The notes under the pieces: model-generated | Seen by the model: the letters and a program-made list of their open reading frames with translations, nothing else | What the model was told of the DNA's origin: nothing | The model's database searches: none | Position numbers and translations under genes: made by a program | Source of the DNA: Cristatella mucedo | Taxonomy: Eukaryota > Bryozoa > Phylactolaemata > Cristatellidae | Assembly: GCA_009760855.2 (NCBI GenBank) | Contig: WPIO01000049.1 | Location: forward strand, 1,318,501-1,382,500 | Direction: 5' to 3' | DNA length: 64,000 nucleotides | In this document: positions 1 through 12,339 of the stretch, in pieces | Layout of the letters: the number at the start of each line of letters is the position of its first letter | Position numbering within the stretch: position 1 is the stretch's first letter

Positions 1-129
1 AAAGGTAAGCACGCTGGCGACGGCCGTGTGCCACCGGCGAGCTAGCGAGCCAGGGGCTAGAGAGACGCGATCGCCCATGTAGTACCTTCGCGTGCACGCT
101 CGTATGCATGCACGTTTATGCGGATATGC

Positions 130-1155
130 AGTACCTGCAAGCATGCCGAGTCGGAATCTGCTGCAGCAACTGATAAACTGAATGCTTGCCTTGCCGTCAT
201 TCGATCCTGGATGTCAGAGAACTTCTTGAAACGGAATGATGACAAAACCGAACTGCTGCTCATAGGACACCCTAAGTTCGTGGCTGGATTAAAAGGCTTG
301 GCTGTTCTAATAGGTGATGCTATTGTGCGACCATCACAACGTTCTCAAAATTTAGGTATCCTTTTCGACAGCTGCTTCAATTTTAAAAGCTTCGTTCAGG
401 AGACTACTTCTGCAGCTAGCCTTCATGTCCGATCGGTATCTAAGATTAGGAGCTGTTTTCGACAGTGGCTTGCAAAAAATTTAACTAGCTCCTTAGTTCT
501 GTCTCGGCTTGATTATTGTAATTTCCTTCTGGCTGGGCTACCAAAGAAAGCAACTAGGCCACTGCAGCTGGCTATGAATATGGCTGCTTCAAGTTCCAGA
601 GCTAGTCTTCAAGTCCCAGAGGTTTGACCACGTGTCTCCTTTGCTAAAAGAGCTAGGATGGCTGCCGGTTGATCAACGGATACAGAACAAAGTTCTTATG
701 CTGACCCACAAGGCCCGCCATGGCTTGGCTCCTTCGTACCTAGCTGAACTGCGGCACCAGTTTCAGCCTCTTTTCGCCCTCAGGTCCTGTATTGACAATA
801 AATTAGCTGTTCCATCTCTCTGCTTAAAGACCGTTGGTGACAGAAGCTTTGGCTCAGCAGGTCCTAGACTGTGGAACTCGCTTCCAGGATTCTTGCGAAA
901 CTACTACTCTCCTGCTGCCGACTATGGCGCATCCTCTCCAGCGGTCCTGAGCTGCTAACTTCCATGCTACTCACTGCCTCTCCTGACTCTGCTATGCTTT
1001 CCACTTTCTCTTTGATGCATGAGACGAAGTCGGTTGGCTACCGAATGCGTACCGAACCGCTTAGGCTGTGAGTGGGCTATACGAAACTCGCCTTCGTAAA
1101 ACCCACTTTGTCTTTATGGCTCTGTGTAGTTACAGACATACATTAAATTAGCTCC
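130..1155 (+). mobile_element. LINE family B, 5'-truncated, C-terminal RT region and tail
   Basis: Translation in shifting frames gives the C-terminal part of an L2/CR1-like reverse transcriptase: WMSENFLKRNDDKTELLLIG, then LLKELGWLPVDQRIQNKVLM, then SAGPRLWNSLP. The frame breaks near 625 and after 900, so the copy is dead. Family B copies in the window share LLKELGWLPV and a tail that reads GTGAGTG..CTATACGAAACTC before ending near ACAGAC..ACATT. It lies in the collagen intron upstream of exon 2936. Confidence 0.8.
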
Positions 1156-2935
1156 ACCTAAGCACATACATACGCGTAGGCACGCTGGGGCCAAGGCAGA
1201 GAGCGGCCAGAGATCTTGGCTCCTCGAAAAATCCTCGCCCGACTCCCCTGCCAGTGTCAGGACGCCAGTCGGCCCCGCCTCTCCGTTCCCCGCGCCCTCC
1301 GTTCCAGTTTAGAAGTGCCTGCACCAGCAGCTTCTATAGCGGTTTGGCTGGCAGATCTCCAGGAACGCAAGAAGGGAGTTAGGAAGGAAGGCAGAGAGGG
1401 GGGAGGAAGGAATGAAGGAAGGGAGGGCACTATCCTAGGTTCCAGGCTGATTCCATGTCTATTCAGAGACTCTCTATTAAATTCAGGAGGTCAAGGGCCA
1501 GCCTTATATCCGCTGCGCCCAGCCGTGACTGCATAGGCAAAAACTAATACAATTCATCACTATGCAGCGCCCGAAAAGAACTTAATCTCCATCCAAGCGT
1601 GTTACACGTGCCGCATGGCTCGAGCTTTCCACCTTGGTCATTAAACGAAAACACTCTACCCCTGGGCCAAACCAGGGCCCAGCAGTCCTTAAGGAAAAAA
1701 AGAGAGCAAGTCTGATGCACACAGTGCCAGTGTCGTCGACTGACAGTGGCCGGTTCCGTGTCGCGGACGAACCTAGTAGTTGTCGCCGTCCGGGTAGAGG
1801 GCAGCGGCAGAGATGGTCAGGTAGATGGACCGGAAGTGAAGGAGGGCGGGATAAGGAGACCGGAGTGAGAGCCTTTTCTTCTCTTTATAGGGACAAGAAC
1901 TCGCACGATTGCTGCCTACCTATCCTATCGTTTGGTTGATCTTAGTAAGCACTCTAATCACTGCCGTACCTGAGTCATCTCAGCCAGAAAACCGTTCAAG
2001 TTAGCAGGTCTTCCACCCAACATTTCTATTGTTTTTAAATAAGTTTGCCTGACAAGTTTCTCAAGTATTATGCTGCAGCATTGTTATGTCTTGACTCATT
2101 GGACTGTCCCTAAGGACTACCGAATAGTTGTGCATGAGTTTTAAATCACTAAGTACTATTTGACTACACAATGAGGATTCCTGCAGTGAGCTGAGGTCCA
2201 CAATGAAATCGTAAAGCGTCACTTAAAATGAAAGACTTCAGGGCAGACAGGCTCAAGGCCATTGATGCCAGCGATGACGTCATCTCTTCAGCGAAACAAA
2301 TACCGATTCCAAGAATCGGCTAACTCCTGGAGTCGTGCGTTATATTACCAAATAGCACGCTGAGTTTATGAAAAGCAAGATCTTACTGTGAGAGCATGTT
2401 CGCTCTCATTTCAACGAGATGCTGGGAAAATTCCTTTTTACAATCATTACTATAGTAAATTTGGATATGCTATGCAACTTGTACAGGCATGCTTGAAATA
2501 GTTCACGATTCAGTGGGCGTCGGGGCTTAAGTTTTTCGAAATACTTACGAAATTGTTCTGCAGCATTTAATAACAAATCTTTGATCATGCTTGCTTCTCT
2601 TAATTAACGTCTTTAATAAGAAACCGAACGCACTATTCATTTAAGACTCTCTGTTAGACTACAGAAGCTCACTGCTCTCTGCTATTGCTCATTAACCGTG
2701 CGCTTCCTTCTAAGGAGCTAGCATTGTGTCCTTCTAATGTCTTTGATTAAAAAGGACCTCGCCTCAAACCTAATTGCAATTTAAAGGTAGTTCCAAATGT
2801 CAATCGATACGGTTCTTCTGCCGGCGCACTTCAGCAACTGACTCGGCATCACTGGCTTCTAGCTGCATGCTATTGCATCTGCTCACGGAAGCAGCCGCCA
2901 TCCCACCGACTCATTGAATTCTTCGCTCGCCTCAG

Positions 2936-5900
2936 GCTCCGAGGGCATGGCGGGAGATGTGGGCAATGACGGGCCGGCCGGAGACCAGGGCCAAAAGGGC
3001 GCGAAAGGCGACAAGGGACAGCCGGGCGAGCCCGGCCTGGACGGTCGTCCTGGAGAGGCAGGACGCCCAGGCGACGCCGGCCCCCAGGGTCCGACGGGGC
3101 CCAGCTACCCGACGGGCTACGTCGTCGTTCGGCACAGCCAGAGTACCCGGACGCCCGAGTGCCCAGCCGACCTACCGCGTATCTACGACGGCTACAGCTT
3201 CCTGTACATGCAAGGAAACGAGAACGCGCACGGCCAAGGGCTCGGTAAGCTTCCGCCGGCCAGCTTGCAGCCGTCAGCTGTCTGCCTGCACGTATGCACT
3301 AGGTGGGCACACTGTAATGAAAGCCTGGGCTGGCTCGGCTGGAAGGGTCGCCGAGATCCCGGCCCCGCTGCCGGCATGACGAACCGCCTTATGTTACACC
3401 GAATCGCCTTGCGACGAACCACCCCGGCGTCTTCCGTTCGCCAGGCTCGACCGGCTCCTGCCTGAAGCGCTACAGCACCATGCCTTTCCTGTTTTGCGAC
3501 GTCATGAACACGTGCAACTACGCCAGTCGAAACGACAAGTCGTTCTGGCTGGCGACCGACGCACCCGTTCCCATGATGCCCGTCAGCAACCTGGGCATCG
3601 AGCCGTACATCAGCCGCTGCTCGGTGTGCGAGTCGCCGGCCAAGCCCGTGGCCATCCACAGCCAGACCATGGATCTGCCGCAGTGCCCGCGAGGTTGGAT
3701 CGGCCTGTGGGATGGCTACAGCTTCGCCATGGTTAGTGGTCGGCCCTTGCCGCTCCGCCACTGCGGTGGTGCGTCACCACTGCTGCTGCCCAGCAGCCGG
3801 CGGCGGCGGCGGCGGCGGCGGCGGGCCGAGAGCGACGGTCTCTGTTGCTGCCTTGTGGCGCGATGCAGCGGGCAGCAGCAGGCGCCTGCTGCACGAGTGA
3901 CCGAACCCGTCAGCACGCTGGCTCGGTCGTCGTATCGAAACCCCGGTAACTAGCTAAGAGCGCTGCCGTGGTTGAGGATTCCTCTGGAGCTACTAGGTTC
4001 CCTTACGATGCAAAGAGGAGCTATTCGCTGGGACGCTGGTCACACTCGATAGTCTATCGAGCTTCAGACTGGTCCATAAAACACCTGCATAGTAGGTCAG
4101 TCTGTCGGTGCAGTCGTCACCTCTCGCTCGGGCGACTGGTTCGATTCGCGGATCGATCGTGCCTGAGCTTCGCTCGCATCGCGAACCGAGCGCAGCTCAG
4201 CTCAGGCCCGGACGCACACTGTCACTGCTGGGCACAAGCTGCTGCTGCAATTTTTGTCACCATCCGCACAACATAAGTTGGCACTAAACATTCCCTTTGC
4301 TCACTGTGTAGGGCAACTCGAGCCTGCGGTCCTGCTTTTGCTGTAGAAATGATATTGAGTTTTGCATGCTAAAAATATGAGGTTACTGCATGGAAACACA
4401 TTCACCGAGGTGTTGATGAAGTGGAACGGGTCGTGGCAGACCAGCTGAACTCGTATATCGAAACCTCACACCTTGCTAGTAAGTTCCAGTCTGGCTTTAG
4501 AGCTAATCACTCCACAGAGTCAGCATTGCTTCGGGTATACAACGACCTACTTAGGAATGCAGACATGGGTAGAGTGTCTCTTCTTGTTTTGCTCGATCTT
4601 TCGGCAGCTTTTGATACCATCGATCACAAAGTACTTCTAGAGCGCCTCTCATCTCGCCTGGGCATCACTGGCACTGCTCTGCAGTGGTTCAGGTCCTATC
4701 TCAGTGGGAGACTCCAGAGTGTTGACGTCAATGGACAAAGATCATCTGAAGTACCTCTAAAATATGGAGTACCTCAGGGCTCTGTGCTAGGTCCGGTCCT
4801 TTTCACCGTTTATACTCTCCCTCTCGCTGATGTGATTGCCAAGCACAATCTAGGCTTTCACTTCTATGCGGATGACACTCAGTTGTACCTTTGCTTTGAT
4901 CCCTCCCAGCCTTCGAGCACCTCAAATTCTCTCAACTCACTTGCTGCATGCATTGATGACATCCGATCATGGATGGCAGCAAATTTTCTAAAACTAAACG
5001 ATGATAAAACTAACTTACTAGTTATGGGCAAACCTAGTGTTATTCAGAAATTGGAAAGGCTGACTTTCAAAATTGGCTCTGCCAGCATATCTCCAGTTGC
5101 ATCAGCTCGAAATCTAGGTGTCATATTCCAAAGCGACCTCTCGTTAGACGACCACATCAGCTCCACAGTCAAATCAGCCTATTTTCAGCTTCATAACATT
5201 GCTAAAATTAGGGCTTGTTTAGATAAGGATACCACGTCCAAGTTGGTCCATGCATTCGTGACATCTCGTCTCGACTTCTGCAACTCACTGCTTACTGGCC
5301 TACCAGCATGTGCGATCAGGCGATTGCAGCTGGTGCAAAACTCGGCAGCTAGGCTTGTCTGTCGTGAGCGTCGCAGTTGCCACATTACTCCACTTCTCGC
5401 CGACCTGCACTGGTTACCAGTCAAGCAACGGATTGACTTCAAGGTTTTGTCGCTCACTTTTAGGTCTCTTCATTCTATGGCTCCAGCCTATCTTTCAGAT
5501 ATACTACCCCATCAGGCAAAGCATCGTACCACTCGCTTTTCGGAATCCAACAGTCTAGAAATACCTCGTACAAACCTTAAATCCTTTGGAGACCGTGCAT
5601 TTAGCTCGTATGCTCCCACAGCCTGGAACTCCCTCCCGACCTGCATCAGAACATCCCCTGACCTGACCACATTTAAAAGAAACTTAAAAACATACCTATT
5701 TAGGACAGCATTTAGTGGGTCCTTGTGATTCGTCCTCGATGTGCTTATGCGTGCTGACACTGTTCATGCTGCCACTAACCACATTTGCATGCTGACCCAG
5801 TGCATGTAACCCCTAACCATGTTATTCATTTTGTTTGTTTTTCAAGCATGATTTTACTTACTATTCTATTGCGTATCACTTTGCAGCAAATGCAAAGCGC

Positions 5901-7284
5901 CTAGAAAGAGATTAAGTTCTCTGAGGGCGCTTTATCAAGTGCAATATTATTATTATATTATTATTAGCAAGGTAGAAGGTATTCGTGAAGTGAGGATTAA
6001 AAAGACGAGAAGTGGGCCTAGGAAATGGCCTTTGCCGGATTTAGCCTCGTCTTAGGACATAGTTATACGGGAGTTGAACAGTTTTTTACTTGCAAAGTTG
6101 AAAGACTCTCTGTCGTTAGCTTTAAGATGTGTGGTCTAGAAGTGAGTTTTGGATACAGATTCGACGTTGGGCTACTCGAGGCAGAATTTCGAAAAACTTG
6201 CCTGGCCGTCGATTTACTCTCTAGTTTAAATAGCCCGAGCGTTTGAACAGTGAAAATACTGGATTGCAATGATGATCTGTTCTGATTTGGACTGGCAATC
6301 TGCCGTTAGTGACCGACTGCAGCGTTTTTTGTACACAAGTATTTTTTTAATATGCCCATCTCAGCCAGCATGCTTACCTGGCTGTCAAGCTTAGCACCCT
6401 TGCTTATATCTATGTTCCGTGCCTACTCGGAGTGTTTGACGTGTCCTCGGGGTGTTTCTCTAGAGTGCCTCTAACATAATAGTCCACTCGGTGAAGACCT
6501 TATAAATTCTTCATTACTGCCCATTTTCGATCAAGTCGGTCCGTCGTCGCAGACTCTGGTCTTTCCTTTATTCATACCTCGTAGGTACCTCAAAGTCGCT
6601 GGAGACCATGCCTTTAGTTCCTATGCTCCCATTGATTATTATTATTCCCATTATCATCATCTTTCATGTACGTGTGCACACATGCACATGGACGCAAGCC
6701 AAGTTTTTGTTGAATGGTCAGCTGATGCTATTAGAATAAGAAAGAATAAGACCTGGACGATATGTCCGGTTCGATCCCTGCACTAGTTCATAGGCTATAC
6801 AAATGAACTGTAAAAAAAAGAACATGGATGCCCCCAGCTCTTCGTGTGAGCAGCGTGTTTCGTAAAAGCTCGGTGTGCTCTCGCCTGCTCGCATTCGCTC
6901 ATGTGAGCTCGCCTGCTCTCTTCCGGTCTGCGTTGCCACCTTACGACGCGTTCTGTTCACTGCTCCCGCGGCGCATGCACGTTGCAGCACACCAGCTCCG
7001 GAGCAGCAGGCAGCGGACAGGACCTGGCCTCGCCGGGAAGCTGCCTCGAGCGCTACCGAGCAGCACCGTTTATCGAGTGCAACGGCGAGCGAGGCACGTG
7101 CCATCATTTCGACAACGAGTTCAGCTTCTGGCTAGCAGCGCTCGACCCGAGCCGTCAGTTCTCGCAGCCGCTCGCCGAGACCCTGAAAGCGCCGAACCAG
7201 CAGCGCCGGATCGGCCGCTGCCGAGTGTGCATGCGCGAGGCCACGTCCAGACAGCTGAGGGCGCTTCGTGCGAAGAAGGCCTAG
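2936..7284 (+). CDS. COL4: Collagen type IV alpha chain, 3' end (last three exons, NC1 domain)
   Basis: Partial gene: exons 2936-3244, 3445-3731 and 6988-7284 (stop TAG), each with AG/GT borders and compatible phases (1, 1, 0). The first exon opens with 18 uninterrupted Gly-X-Y triplets, then starts the NC1 domain ([25 protein letters not shown]). The other exons complete two homologous NC1 halves with six Cys each (12 total), including [40 protein letters not shown] and RCRVCM. NC1 trimers and hexamers assemble the collagen IV network of basement membranes; the protein is secreted. The wording around NDKSFWL and PVPMMPV resembles the alpha2-like class more than alpha1. After the final VCM the chain runs on for 16 residues (ending RALRAKKA), longer than the short tails of vertebrate chains I recall. 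Intron 3732-6987 holds an antisense-free, same-strand LINE with an intact RT ORF. Upstream exons are outside the window. Identification is very secure; the alpha-class assignment is inference. Confidence 0.95.
3795..3824. repeat. (CGG)n microsatellite
   Basis: About ten CGG units in the collagen IV intron, 65 bp after the donor of the second exon. Confidence 0.9.
4418..5975 (+). mobile_element. LINE family A (L2/CR1-like) with intact reverse-transcriptase ORF
   Basis: One uninterrupted frame (4421-5728, 435 codons) covers the RT domain and C-terminal region: [27 protein letters not shown], the catalytic [10 protein letters not shown], then [20 protein letters not shown] and [20 protein letters not shown]. 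No endonuclease domain is present, so the copy is 5'-truncated. The 3' end has AAAGCGCC...GGGCGCTTT stem-loop arms and a (ATT)n tail near 5940-5975. It sits in the same orientation inside the collagen IV intron 3732-6987. The intact frame marks a young insertion. The A/B family names are mine. Confidence 0.92.
6572..6652 (+). mobile_element. LINE family A, small internal fragment
   Basis: Short match to the region encoding [11 protein letters not shown] (CTCAAAGTCGCTGGAGACCATG..TTTAGTTCCTATGCTCCC), followed by ATT repeats. It is in the collagen intron. Confidence 0.4.
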
Positions 7285-7345
7285 TCGTCGTGTGGGAGCG
7301 GGCACGCTCGGCGGCAAGCCAGCTTTAGTGGTAGAAGCAACAGCA

Positions 7346-7415
7346 GCCGGCTGCTGCTGCTGTTGCTGCTGTTGCTGCTGCTGCTGCTCTGCTGCTGCTG
7401 CTGCTGCTGCTGCAC
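7346..7415. repeat. (CTG)n-type trinucleotide repeat in the probable collagen 3' UTR
   Basis: CTG/TTG units interrupted by CTCTG, starting about 60 bp after the collagen IV stop codon, so probably transcribed. Confidence 0.9.
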
Positions 7416-7419
7416 AGGT

Positions 7420-8850
7420 GCCCTTGTCACGCGACCGCCTGCGCCCGCCGAGCTTCCGGTGCTTAGCTGCCGGGTTGGACCTGAGCAGTCAAATGTCTTC
7501 ACTGCCAAATCAGAACACTATCTGTACGCTCTGCGTCAGCCCCGTGGCTGACCGGACAGCCCGAGCTTTCGGCATGCAGATACTGGAAGTCATTAGTTCG
7601 TAGATTCATGCCGTGCTTCGCAGAGCCTATTCGAACTGTATGTAGGTCTTCTAAGCGACCTGTAAAGAGTCGGTGCCGTTGAGAAAAAAATACGACGCAG
7701 TTTTTTCCGGAACCGGTTTCCCTAATAATCCCTCTGCTCTGCGTTTACTTTCAAAGCTTGTTGTTGAGGCAAGGCAAATAATTATTATGAAAGGCTCATG
7801 TTGACGGCTCATTAATAGCCGCAGTCGCCGGCGTGTGCCTCGACGTTTCTTGCTCATGCATGCGCAGGAGATATGAGCACGTTCTTTGAAGAATCTCGTC
7901 GACACGTTCAAATCACCACATCAGCCAGCATAACACAGTAAGCCAGGTGGCCGCTGGTGAACAATACGTCACCGCAACGGCAGCAGCGACCTAGTGAAGA
8001 TAGCATGGTTGTTTTCGACATGTTAGAAGGGCGGAAATGAACCGCTTCGCTCGTCGTAGGCAGTGCAAGAGAGAGGGTTTCTCGCTGTGAGGCTTTTTTT
8101 CAGGTAGCCTTCTCTGCTGCTAGCCAGCGAAAGGGAGATTCGGCAGCCGAGGCTAAGTACCGGAACTTTTGAAGGATGTGTGGAACTAGCAGTCTTCTGA
8201 GACTCGTACAGGTGGTATTGGATTGACTTACTATTCTGGAAGCATCTCCTGGAAGTCCGCGCTACGAAATCTGGCCAACGGGTTCGGACGGCGTTCGAAC
8301 CCGTTGGCCAGATTTCAACTCGCCGCCGCTGCTGCGGCGCCGGTAGGCAAGAAGAGGAGATGGGTGCCTGTGAGCAATAGAGGTAATCCGGCGGACCTGA
8401 AAAGAGATCCCCGAGAGATCCAGGCAATCCAGTAGACGAGATCCCAGTGAGAGTGAGTCGAGCAAGCCAGCAGCCAAGGTCGAAGTTGGTAGAGGAAAAC
8501 AAAGCATGGCACGGGACTGGGAGGAAAAGTACCCATTGCCTAAGAGCAGTTGAGTCAAGCTCACTACCATTTTCGGAGCGGGAGCATCTTTCGCCGATGT
8601 CCGGCGAGCGACAGAAAGGCACGACTCGTTAATGGCTCCGAAAGTAGAAATGCTTAGGTTAACATGCCCCAACTGATTGGTACCCTTGGCCAGCTTCAAC
8701 TGAGAAAAGTGCTGCCTGCTTGTGTTCAGATAGGATATCGGCCACTGGGTAAGTGGCAACGTGCACAATTCTAGCAGGTGTAAATACAAAGAGAAATTTC
8801 TTCGATTTCTTCTTTTTAACTTTTAAGTTAGGAATGTCGTGACATCGGTC
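7420..8850. other. Collagen 3' flank, no recognised gene
   Basis: Several short open frames exist on both strands but none shows a recognisable family. The one clear structure is a perfect 21-bp inverted repeat at 8266-8316. I found no canonical AATAAA within several hundred bases of the collagen stop. Confidence 0.5.
8266..8316. repeat. Perfect 21-bp inverted repeat, 9-nt spacer
   Basis: Arms 8266-8286 and 8296-8316 are exact reverse complements (GAAATCTGGCC... and ...GGCCAGATTTC) around GACGGCGTT. Flanks do not continue the symmetry. Confidence 0.95.
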
Positions 8851-8854
8851 GGGA

Positions 8855-9050
8855 GTTTGCTCTAGTTTTTGCGAGCCTACGAACTAAAGGCACGATCTCT
8901 GAAGGATTTGTGGTTGGCCAAAGTTACAGGCAGGAAGAGTTTCGACAAGCGAGTTACAGAAGTCTAAATAGGATGTCAACAGATGCATGGACCAATTTGG
9001 CATAGGCATCCTTATCTAATCAAGTTCGGATTTGTGCAATATTGTGAAGC
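8855..9050 (-). mobile_element. LINE family A, degenerate fragment
   Basis: The plus strand reads GCGAGCCTACGAACTAAAGG, then ACAGAAGTCTAAATAGGATG, then GCATGGACCAATTTGG. These are the antisense landmarks seen in better minus-strand copies, with internal deletions. Confidence 0.5.
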
Positions 9051-11108
9051 CGAATGACGCTTCGACAAAGAAAAAACCCGGACTAATGTGAGGATTTTCG
9101 TTGCTTCTTCAGTAGGTTGGCCTCGAGACAGCGTGGGCGTGGATCGTACTCGTCGTGCGAGCTCACGGCTTTGTTTCGCGAATGCTCGGCAATTGACACG
9201 GCAGCTGGAGAGAGCCTCCATTCCCCATCCACCCTAGCGGTGTCAGTTAAAGTCGACGTGTACGGAGCTTTAAAGACCTACCGATGTCATCCTTAAGAAA
9301 AGGCTGTCACTGGATCGGAAAAATGCAAAGACCGTCTCTCTGACTGGATCAGGGCAAAAGAAACAAAAGATCAGCAGTTAGCTTATCCAGCGGACTCAAT
9401 TTTCACTGTGCCACATAAAAAGCTTGGCGGATATCACTCTGCTTGTGGACGGTCTGCTTTAGGACTCAAAACCACTGCCCGGCTTGTGTTGCTCTAGTGC
9501 GGCTAAGATCCGTGATTAAAAATCAGGTTGTTCTAGAATTCTGTCCGGATCCAGCTTTGATTTCAATAACTGCAATGGCTGTGATGATAATAGCTATAAA
9601 CGATTAGCTATAAATCGTCTTGAGCCAGAGATAATCATAAGCTGAGCTCTACTAGTTTCGAGCGTCAGGGCTGTCGACCTTCGACTAATTCTTACACAAT
9701 ATCGAGCCGATGGAGGAATGGCACTGGTGAATGAACTCGCGACCGCTGACCAGCCCTGTTAAATCGGGGAAAATATCAACCACCTGCCTCTGCATATTCA
9801 ACTAAAATCCACGCTGATAAAACAATCATAATGAAAAGGCATTCCGGAGCGTCCTCTGAGAATTAAATCGCTTTAAAGGCATTTTGCATAGTTTGGAAAG
9901 GAATAGCGTCGTCGGCAGATACACTGTCCAATCTTGAGGAAGTCCAGCACGACTGTAAAAAAATTAAGGAATTTCGTACGACGAATCGTATGCAGTGTAG
10001 AACAGATAAGTCTTTAGTGTCGCTTTAGGCATGTCGGAAAATCAGGATAAGCCGCGATATGGCGGCGGGTTTTGGAATGTTGGTGCATTGAAACTAAGCG
10101 TACAGTGTCCATACGATTGGAAGTCGGTTAGAGGCGGGCAGTTAAGCGAACAAGACAACATGACGTTAAGACAACATGACGGTGCGAGAGGTCTGACGAG
10201 GCACTTATAATTAGAAAGGTACCCCAGATAGCAGCATAGTACAAGCACCGGTCAGACAACCCGTTTTTGTAGCAAAACATTTAACAGAATTCCTTGCATA
10301 TACGATTAGTAAACGATGTAAATTATAATTAAACAATGCAGAATGACCGATGGCTGCGTGCCACGTGACTGAGTGCAGGGGAAAAATATTCTATCCCCAA
10401 GCACATCGGAATGCGAAGCCACTGTAGTCCGCCTGCCGCAATTCTTTATTCTGGATCATTCTCAAATCAGGCTCGCCGCCCTGGTCTGATCCTAGGGATA
10501 AGTGCGAGCCACTTACGACCAAGGTTGAAGGCTCGAGTTCAGCAGCGAATGTGAGCTCATGAATAGCGGTTGAGTTCTCCTCGGGCGCTATGCTCACGAA
10601 TCATATCTATTTTAAATTAATATATCCTAAGTCAAGGTTCATATTTAGTGATTAATGCTTGCGATTGCAAACGGTGCATCTGCCTCGTACTAGCTCGTCG
10701 GTAAAATTGCATCGGCGTGCACACCGGCCCACCAACACCAGCACACAAATACTCTTGCTACGCCACTAGCACTGGAGGTGTGCGCCGTTAGACTCCATTG
10801 TCGGCGCCGTAGCTACGAGTCAACAGCACCCAGGTAAGATGGCAGCCAAGATACCAAGATGAGGCAGAAGCATCGGCAGTCTGGAATTCGCGCGAGTGGA
10901 ACAACTTTATTTCTTTACTTAGTGAACCTTCTGCTGCTACAGTCTTGAGGCAGTCGGCAAATTAAGATGGCGGCTAATAATCTTTTAGTGGTTTCGGTGC
11001 TGCTCAGTTCTCACGCCAATGCTCATGCCAGGCAGAATTGGCTACTATTGCTCACGCGACATATAAGAAGGGGGTGGCTAGTCAGCAAGAGCCGCGTCAG
11101 AGCACGCG

Positions 11109-11110
<2 letters not shown>
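9050..11110. other. Unassigned intergenic DNA
   Basis: I see no gene, tRNA or recognisable transposon. Open frames are short and lack family signatures. A short direct repeat (GACAACATGACG, twice) lies near 10155-10182. Confidence 0.5.

Positions 11111-11152
<42 letters not shown>
11111..11152. repeat. (CT)n microsatellite
   Basis: Uninterrupted CT dinucleotides, about 21 units. Confidence 0.95.
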
Positions 11153-11155
<3 letters not shown>

Positions 11156-11213
11156 CGCGCGCTGGCTCTCTTGCCAGCCGGCGGCGCTGACGTCGCGTGG
11201 ATTTTAGGCGTCG

Positions 11214-11282
11214 AGCGTAAAGTGCCTAGAAATAGATTGAGTTGTCTGAGGGCGCTATAACTTATGTATCATTATTATTAAT
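11214..11282 (+). mobile_element. LINE family A, 3' tail only
   Basis: Reads GTAAAGTGCCTAGAAATAGA through GAGGGCGCTATA to ATTATTATTA, the conserved 3' end of family A, without any coding part. Confidence 0.65.
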
Positions 11283-11289
11283 AACCATA

Positions 11290-12335
11290 TAAAGGACTCT
11301 ATAATATCACGTGACCTGATTTGTGAAATGTTCTAATCTCACCTTGCGAGGTCTTTTCCTTTTAAGCATTGTCTCAAGTGACGCTTTCGCTGAGCTTTGA
11401 CACCATGAAGCTCACGGCCTTCTTCTCCAGTCTATTTCTGGCTTACAGTTAGTCACATGCAACGTTGCGGTTGAGTTTCGGCAGTAAGTTTAGTGGACAT
11501 TGTTGTCTGCCATAAGTACGCTTATATTCTGCTCGCTGTGCTCCTATTCGCTCCCAATTAATTTCGCGAAAACTCGCCGGTCCGCACTGGCTGACGTAAC
11601 TGCACCCGTGAAAAATTACGGAAAACTCCAAGTGTGCATTGGAGGGCGGGCCTGAGGAATAGTCTTATAGAACGAAAATCAATCTAATATCTGACATTTA
11701 TTCGTGAACGCCGCGTAGTGAATCATCTTTTGAGTTGCGTGTACGGAATGCACAGATGTGCTAGCCGTATTTAAATTTATATTAACCACATCGTATGGCC
11801 CCCCATGGAGAACAACGGGCAGAGTCTACTGTACTTATGCACATCCATCGCTTACCAAAAGCAGGCGCAGCACGACTTCCGGTCGGTCACCCTCACTCTG
11901 GCAGCTTTCCGATACGCCTACACAGCCGGAAGTTCCAGCGGAAGCGCCGTAAAGCGTCTGTCGTCACTTCAGGCGGCAGCAAAGGGGTCGTAGTGCGCGT
12001 GCAGACAGCGTAAGCTGTTGGAATTCCACGGGCACATTTTGAAAAATCTTTTCAATGTAGTATTTTAATGTTTAATCTTACCTATGCGAGTGCACGTTGC
12101 AGCTGCATTGGCAAATAACCTCCCCTCTTTCGGCTGCGATCAGTGCGCTGTACCGCCGTGTCGGTACTATCAATGTAACGCAAAGGACTTAGTGTAAACG
12201 TACCGCCAGTGACTGCGACGGACTGGCGGAAATACTTAGCTTATTGTAAGAGTAGATAGGAATCGGATATGATATGTGGAGTAATTAGTCATTTGTGCTC
12301 TGGGCTTCAAATTAATCAGCTGCACTTGGCGTTTC
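11290..12335. other. Unassigned intergenic DNA
   Basis: Only short open frames with no recognisable motif were found, including three overlapping ones at 11758-12013 in different frames. Confidence 0.45.
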
Positions 12336-12339
12336 AAAT

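Noticed and set aside
5191-5457. Recurrent minus-strand frame starting [14 protein letters not shown] (also at 13958, 20946, 26791, 62673)
   Set aside because: Antisense shadow of the LINE A RT coding region; it recurs only because the LINE does.
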